Shown: piece after piece, positions 21,691 through 23,413 of the stretch
Position numbering within the stretch: the stretch's first letter is position 1
How the letters are laid out: each line of letters starts with the position of its first letter
Assembly (NCBI GenBank): GCA_030740295.1
Contig: JASLXP010000380.1
Location: 1 to 23,413 of the forward strand
Source: Planctomycetota bacterium
GTDB taxonomy: Bacteria; Planctomycetota; PUPC01; JACPCR01
Reading direction: 5' to 3'
Length of the DNA: 23,413 nt
Program-made: the position numbers and the translations under genes
Notes under the pieces: generated by a model
The model's database searches: none
What the model saw: only the letters and a program-made list of their open reading frames with translations
Told to the model about the DNA's origin: nothing

Positions 21691-23413
21691 CTATTCCTCT
21701 ATCGATTGCAGAACCTGTGCGGGCAGCTTCGCCTCTTCCATCCAGAGGCTGAGGTTGCCGTTGGGTGGCACGGGCTTGCCGCGATACTCAGGATCGGATC
21801 CCCAGTACATGGTGCCGTTATTGAAGTGGGTGTAGCGCAGAAATGCCTGTACCGCGATGGTGACCTTGCCTGACTTGAATTCCGGACGGAGGTCTGCGGT
21901 GATGTAGCCGCCGCGGGGACCGTTATTGTGACGGAAGTACCCGCCTTGGGCCTGGGCAAGGGGCTTGCCGTTGATGTAAATGATGTAGCCTTCCCCTTTG
22001 CGATCATGCTGGGAACCGCCCAGTGCGATTCTGTAGAGATGCCCGTCCTTCAGCGGCGGGACGTCAAATGTCTGCTGAAGGAGCAGCACTTCCTTCTCCC
22101 ACATCGTGGCGGGGACAGCACCGCAGCCGCAGTTCGGATTGGAGCAGCGCGGCATCAGCGGCTTCTTTTGGCCGCCCTTCTGACCAAACGGGGCCGCGCC
22201 CTTCTTCCAGCCAGCCTTGGCCGCGTCGAAGCCCGGCTTCATCCATCCTTCCATGCCGGCAGGTACCGTTACCTTCCGGAGCCGCCTGCTTTTGCCGAGC
22301 TCCTGCTTCTCGGGCGGATCAAAGTTGAAGTAGTTCCATTCGGACCCGATGGCAATCGCATCCAGCCTCTTCCAGTCATAGTCGCTGACGCCGGCCATGT
22401 TGTAGAACCGGATAATCGTATCCAGCTCGAGCTTCAGATTGCCGTCGGATGCATTACAGCTCGGGCCTCCGCCCTTCAGAAGGGAACCGATCGTCATGCT
22501 GCCCTTCCGTGGCGGCTTTGCCTGCTGAGACGCGATGTATGCCGGCAGCATCTCGTCCAGAAGTATCGGACGCAGAGCCGGAGCCATGGCAGCAATGTCA
22601 TCGGCCGTCGGCTCGTGTTTCCCCTGTACCCAGCCCTGGGCAAATGCGTCTGTGTAGATAAGTGCAGCCTGCTCAGACAGACTCATTTGATCAAGAGTCT
22701 TGGGCTTGGCTTCAGGCTTCGGCCAAGCGCCGGGAAGCGGCTCCGCCTTGCCGCCAAGGAGCCTCACCATGGCCCTGCCGAGAGCATCGCCCACCAATAC
22801 ATAAGTTTCGGCATTGTGATTATAGTGATGGCCTGCGCCGGAAGGTGACTGCCCCTGGGGGCGCCAGTAGCCGCGGATATCGACGCTGGCCACTTTCCCG
22901 GCGAACTCAGGATGCTGTTTGGGATCCCCGACAGCCATCTGTGCGTCGTGGACTCCTTTGTAATTATCGCCCAGTTCCCAGCCCCCGAACCCGACCGTCG
23001 CCACCACGGCCCGCATGTCGGGTACCTTGAATTCCTTGCGCACGTCCTGGATCAGGTTGACCAGGTGCTTCTCGTATTCTTCCTTCGAACTGCCTCCATC
23101 CTTGTGTCCCTGCCACCAGACGAAGCCGACGATCTCGTAGCCCTGCCCCGCGTAGCCGGGGATAACCTTGTCGAGGTTCTTGAGCGTCTTGTGAACGCCT
23201 TCCACCATGAGCTTGTATTCGAGATTCTCGAACTTGTTGTCGGGATCGGTTCGGCCGCTGGAAGGCGGGCGGAAGTCAAATTTCAACGCACGGTTGCCCA
23301 TGGAGGACTCGATGAGCAGCACCGGTTCATCATGGAACGTACCCATCACGAAACCGAAGGGCACTTCGGGACCGATGTGCCTGCCGTTCGAGGTGGCGCT
23401 CAGTGGGCCGCCC
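21691..23413 (-). CDS. SASA-family carbohydrate esterase with C-x4-C-x-C module (5' end cut by window edge)
   Basis: 573 codons are visible and the start lies beyond 23413; the frame is open to the edge (GGPLSATSNGRHIGPE before VPFGF). The N-terminal half is a SASA esterase of the plant/planctomycete type: IGPEVPFGFVMG, a DFRPPSSG segment, GFVWWQGHKDGG and GHHYNHNAETYVLVGDALG with the family's C-terminal His. The GQS nucleophile block would lie upstream of the window. After a linker, about 290 residues match the C-terminal part of the 6890-9433 protein, beginning LRPILLDEMLPAYI and including AGVSDYDW, FNFDP, a CSNPNCGCG motif (first Cys at 22144-22146), MWEKEVLLL and a lectin-like IYINGK segment. 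It stops at LPAQVLQSIEE, short of the beta-rich tail of its relative. Role: deacetylation of a glycan bound by the module. Confidence 0.85.
   Translation of the reverse strand, partial: GGPLSATSNGRHIGPEVPFGFVMGTFHDEPVLLIESSMGNRALKFDFRPPSSGRTDPDNKFENLEYKLMVEGVHKTLKNLDKVIPGYAGQGYEIVGFVWWQGHKDGGSSKEEYEKHLVNLIQDVRKEFKVPDMRAVVATVGFGGWELGDNYKGVHDAQMAVGDPKQHPEFAGKVASVDIRGYWRPQGQSPSGAGHHYNHNAETYVLVGDALGRAMVRLLGGKAEPLPGAWPKPEAKPKTLDQMSLSEQAALIYTDAFAQGWVQGKHEPTADDIAAMAPALRPILLDEMLPAYIASQQAKPPRKGSMTIGSLLKGGGPSCNASDGNLKLELDTIIRFYNMAGVSDYDWKRLDAIAIGSEWNYFNFDPPEKQELGKSRRLRKVTVPAGMEGWMKPGFDAAKAGWKKGAAPFGQKGGQKKPLMPRCSNPNCGCGAVPATMWEKEVLLLQQTFDVPPLKDGHLYRIALGGSQHDRKGEGYIIYINGKPLAQAQGGYFRHNNGPRGGYITADLRPEFKSGKVTIAVQAFLRYTHFNNGTMYWGSDPEYRGKPVPPNGNLSLWMEEAKLPAQVLQSIEE

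Noticed and set aside
21928..22848. A 306-codon plus-strand open frame
   Set aside because: Antisense to the right-edge esterase/module gene.
1..23413. tRNA, rRNA, CRISPR, riboswitch, insertion-sequence or phage genes
   Set aside because: None was seen by reading both strands; no computational scan could be run, so small RNAs may be missed.

Overview
The window looks like part of a chromosome from a PVC-superphylum bacterium (Lentisphaerota, Kiritimatiellota, Planctomycetota or Verrucomicrobiota). The grounds are GC-rich coding sequence, long multidomain exported proteins, and a gene mix typical of glycan foraging in these phyla: sialate O-acetylesterase (SASA) domains, DUF6288-type proteins, a heparinase II/III-type lyase, a transglutaminase/FGE protein, an agarase-like hydrolase and a Gfo/Idh/MocA oxidoreductase. 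I see no rRNA, tRNA, CRISPR array, insertion sequence or phage gene. The phylum is an inference from gene content.

Layout, left to right. 1-2256 (-): clan GH-A glycoside hydrolase, running off the left edge and absent from simple complete-ORF lists because its stop lies outside. 2508-3950 (-): M24 aminopeptidase P/prolidase-like enzyme. 4216-6687 (-): exported transglutaminase-like protein with an FGE-sulfatase domain in permuted order. 6890-9433 (-), with its signal-peptide exon-like start at 9434-9618 separated by a frameshift: a shortened DUF6288/HEAT-repeat protein. 9619-9910: divergent control region. 9911-10999 and 11021-12241 (+): the only plus-strand genes, a two-gene operon of an oxidoreductase and a sugar-binding-protein homologue that has no signal peptide. 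12364-16257 (-): very large fusion of a catalytically dead SASA domain to a DUF6288 toroid. 16391-17148 (-): decayed glycosidase. 17209-17469 (-): small membrane protein. 17494-19047 (-): intact SASA esterase. 19298-19614 (-): SASA 3' remnant. 19626-21554 (-): heparinase II/III-like lyase. 21558-21605 (-): tail remnant. 21691-23413 (-): SASA plus C-terminal module, running off the right edge.

How it fits together. The locus reads like a polysaccharide-utilisation region for an O-acetylated acidic or sulfated glycan: esterases would deacetylate, the lyase and the GH-A hydrolase would cleave the chain, and the oxidoreductase would process a released sugar. Four SASA-type domains occur (one intact, one cut by the edge, one degenerate, one remnant), and a C-terminal module with a C-x4-C-x-C motif occurs in two proteins. 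No transporter permease and no transcription regulator is visible.

The region is also visibly decaying or error-containing: at least four frameshifts that one added base in a G or C run would repair, two in-frame stops where tryptophan is expected, and two proteins shortened by deletion. The most interesting items are the permuted FGE domain apparently nested in a carbohydrate-binding domain (4216-6687), the pseudo-esterase/DUF6288 fusion (12364-16257), the cytoplasmic-looking binding protein (11021-12241), and an 85-bp imperfect repeat placed upstream of two neighbouring genes.
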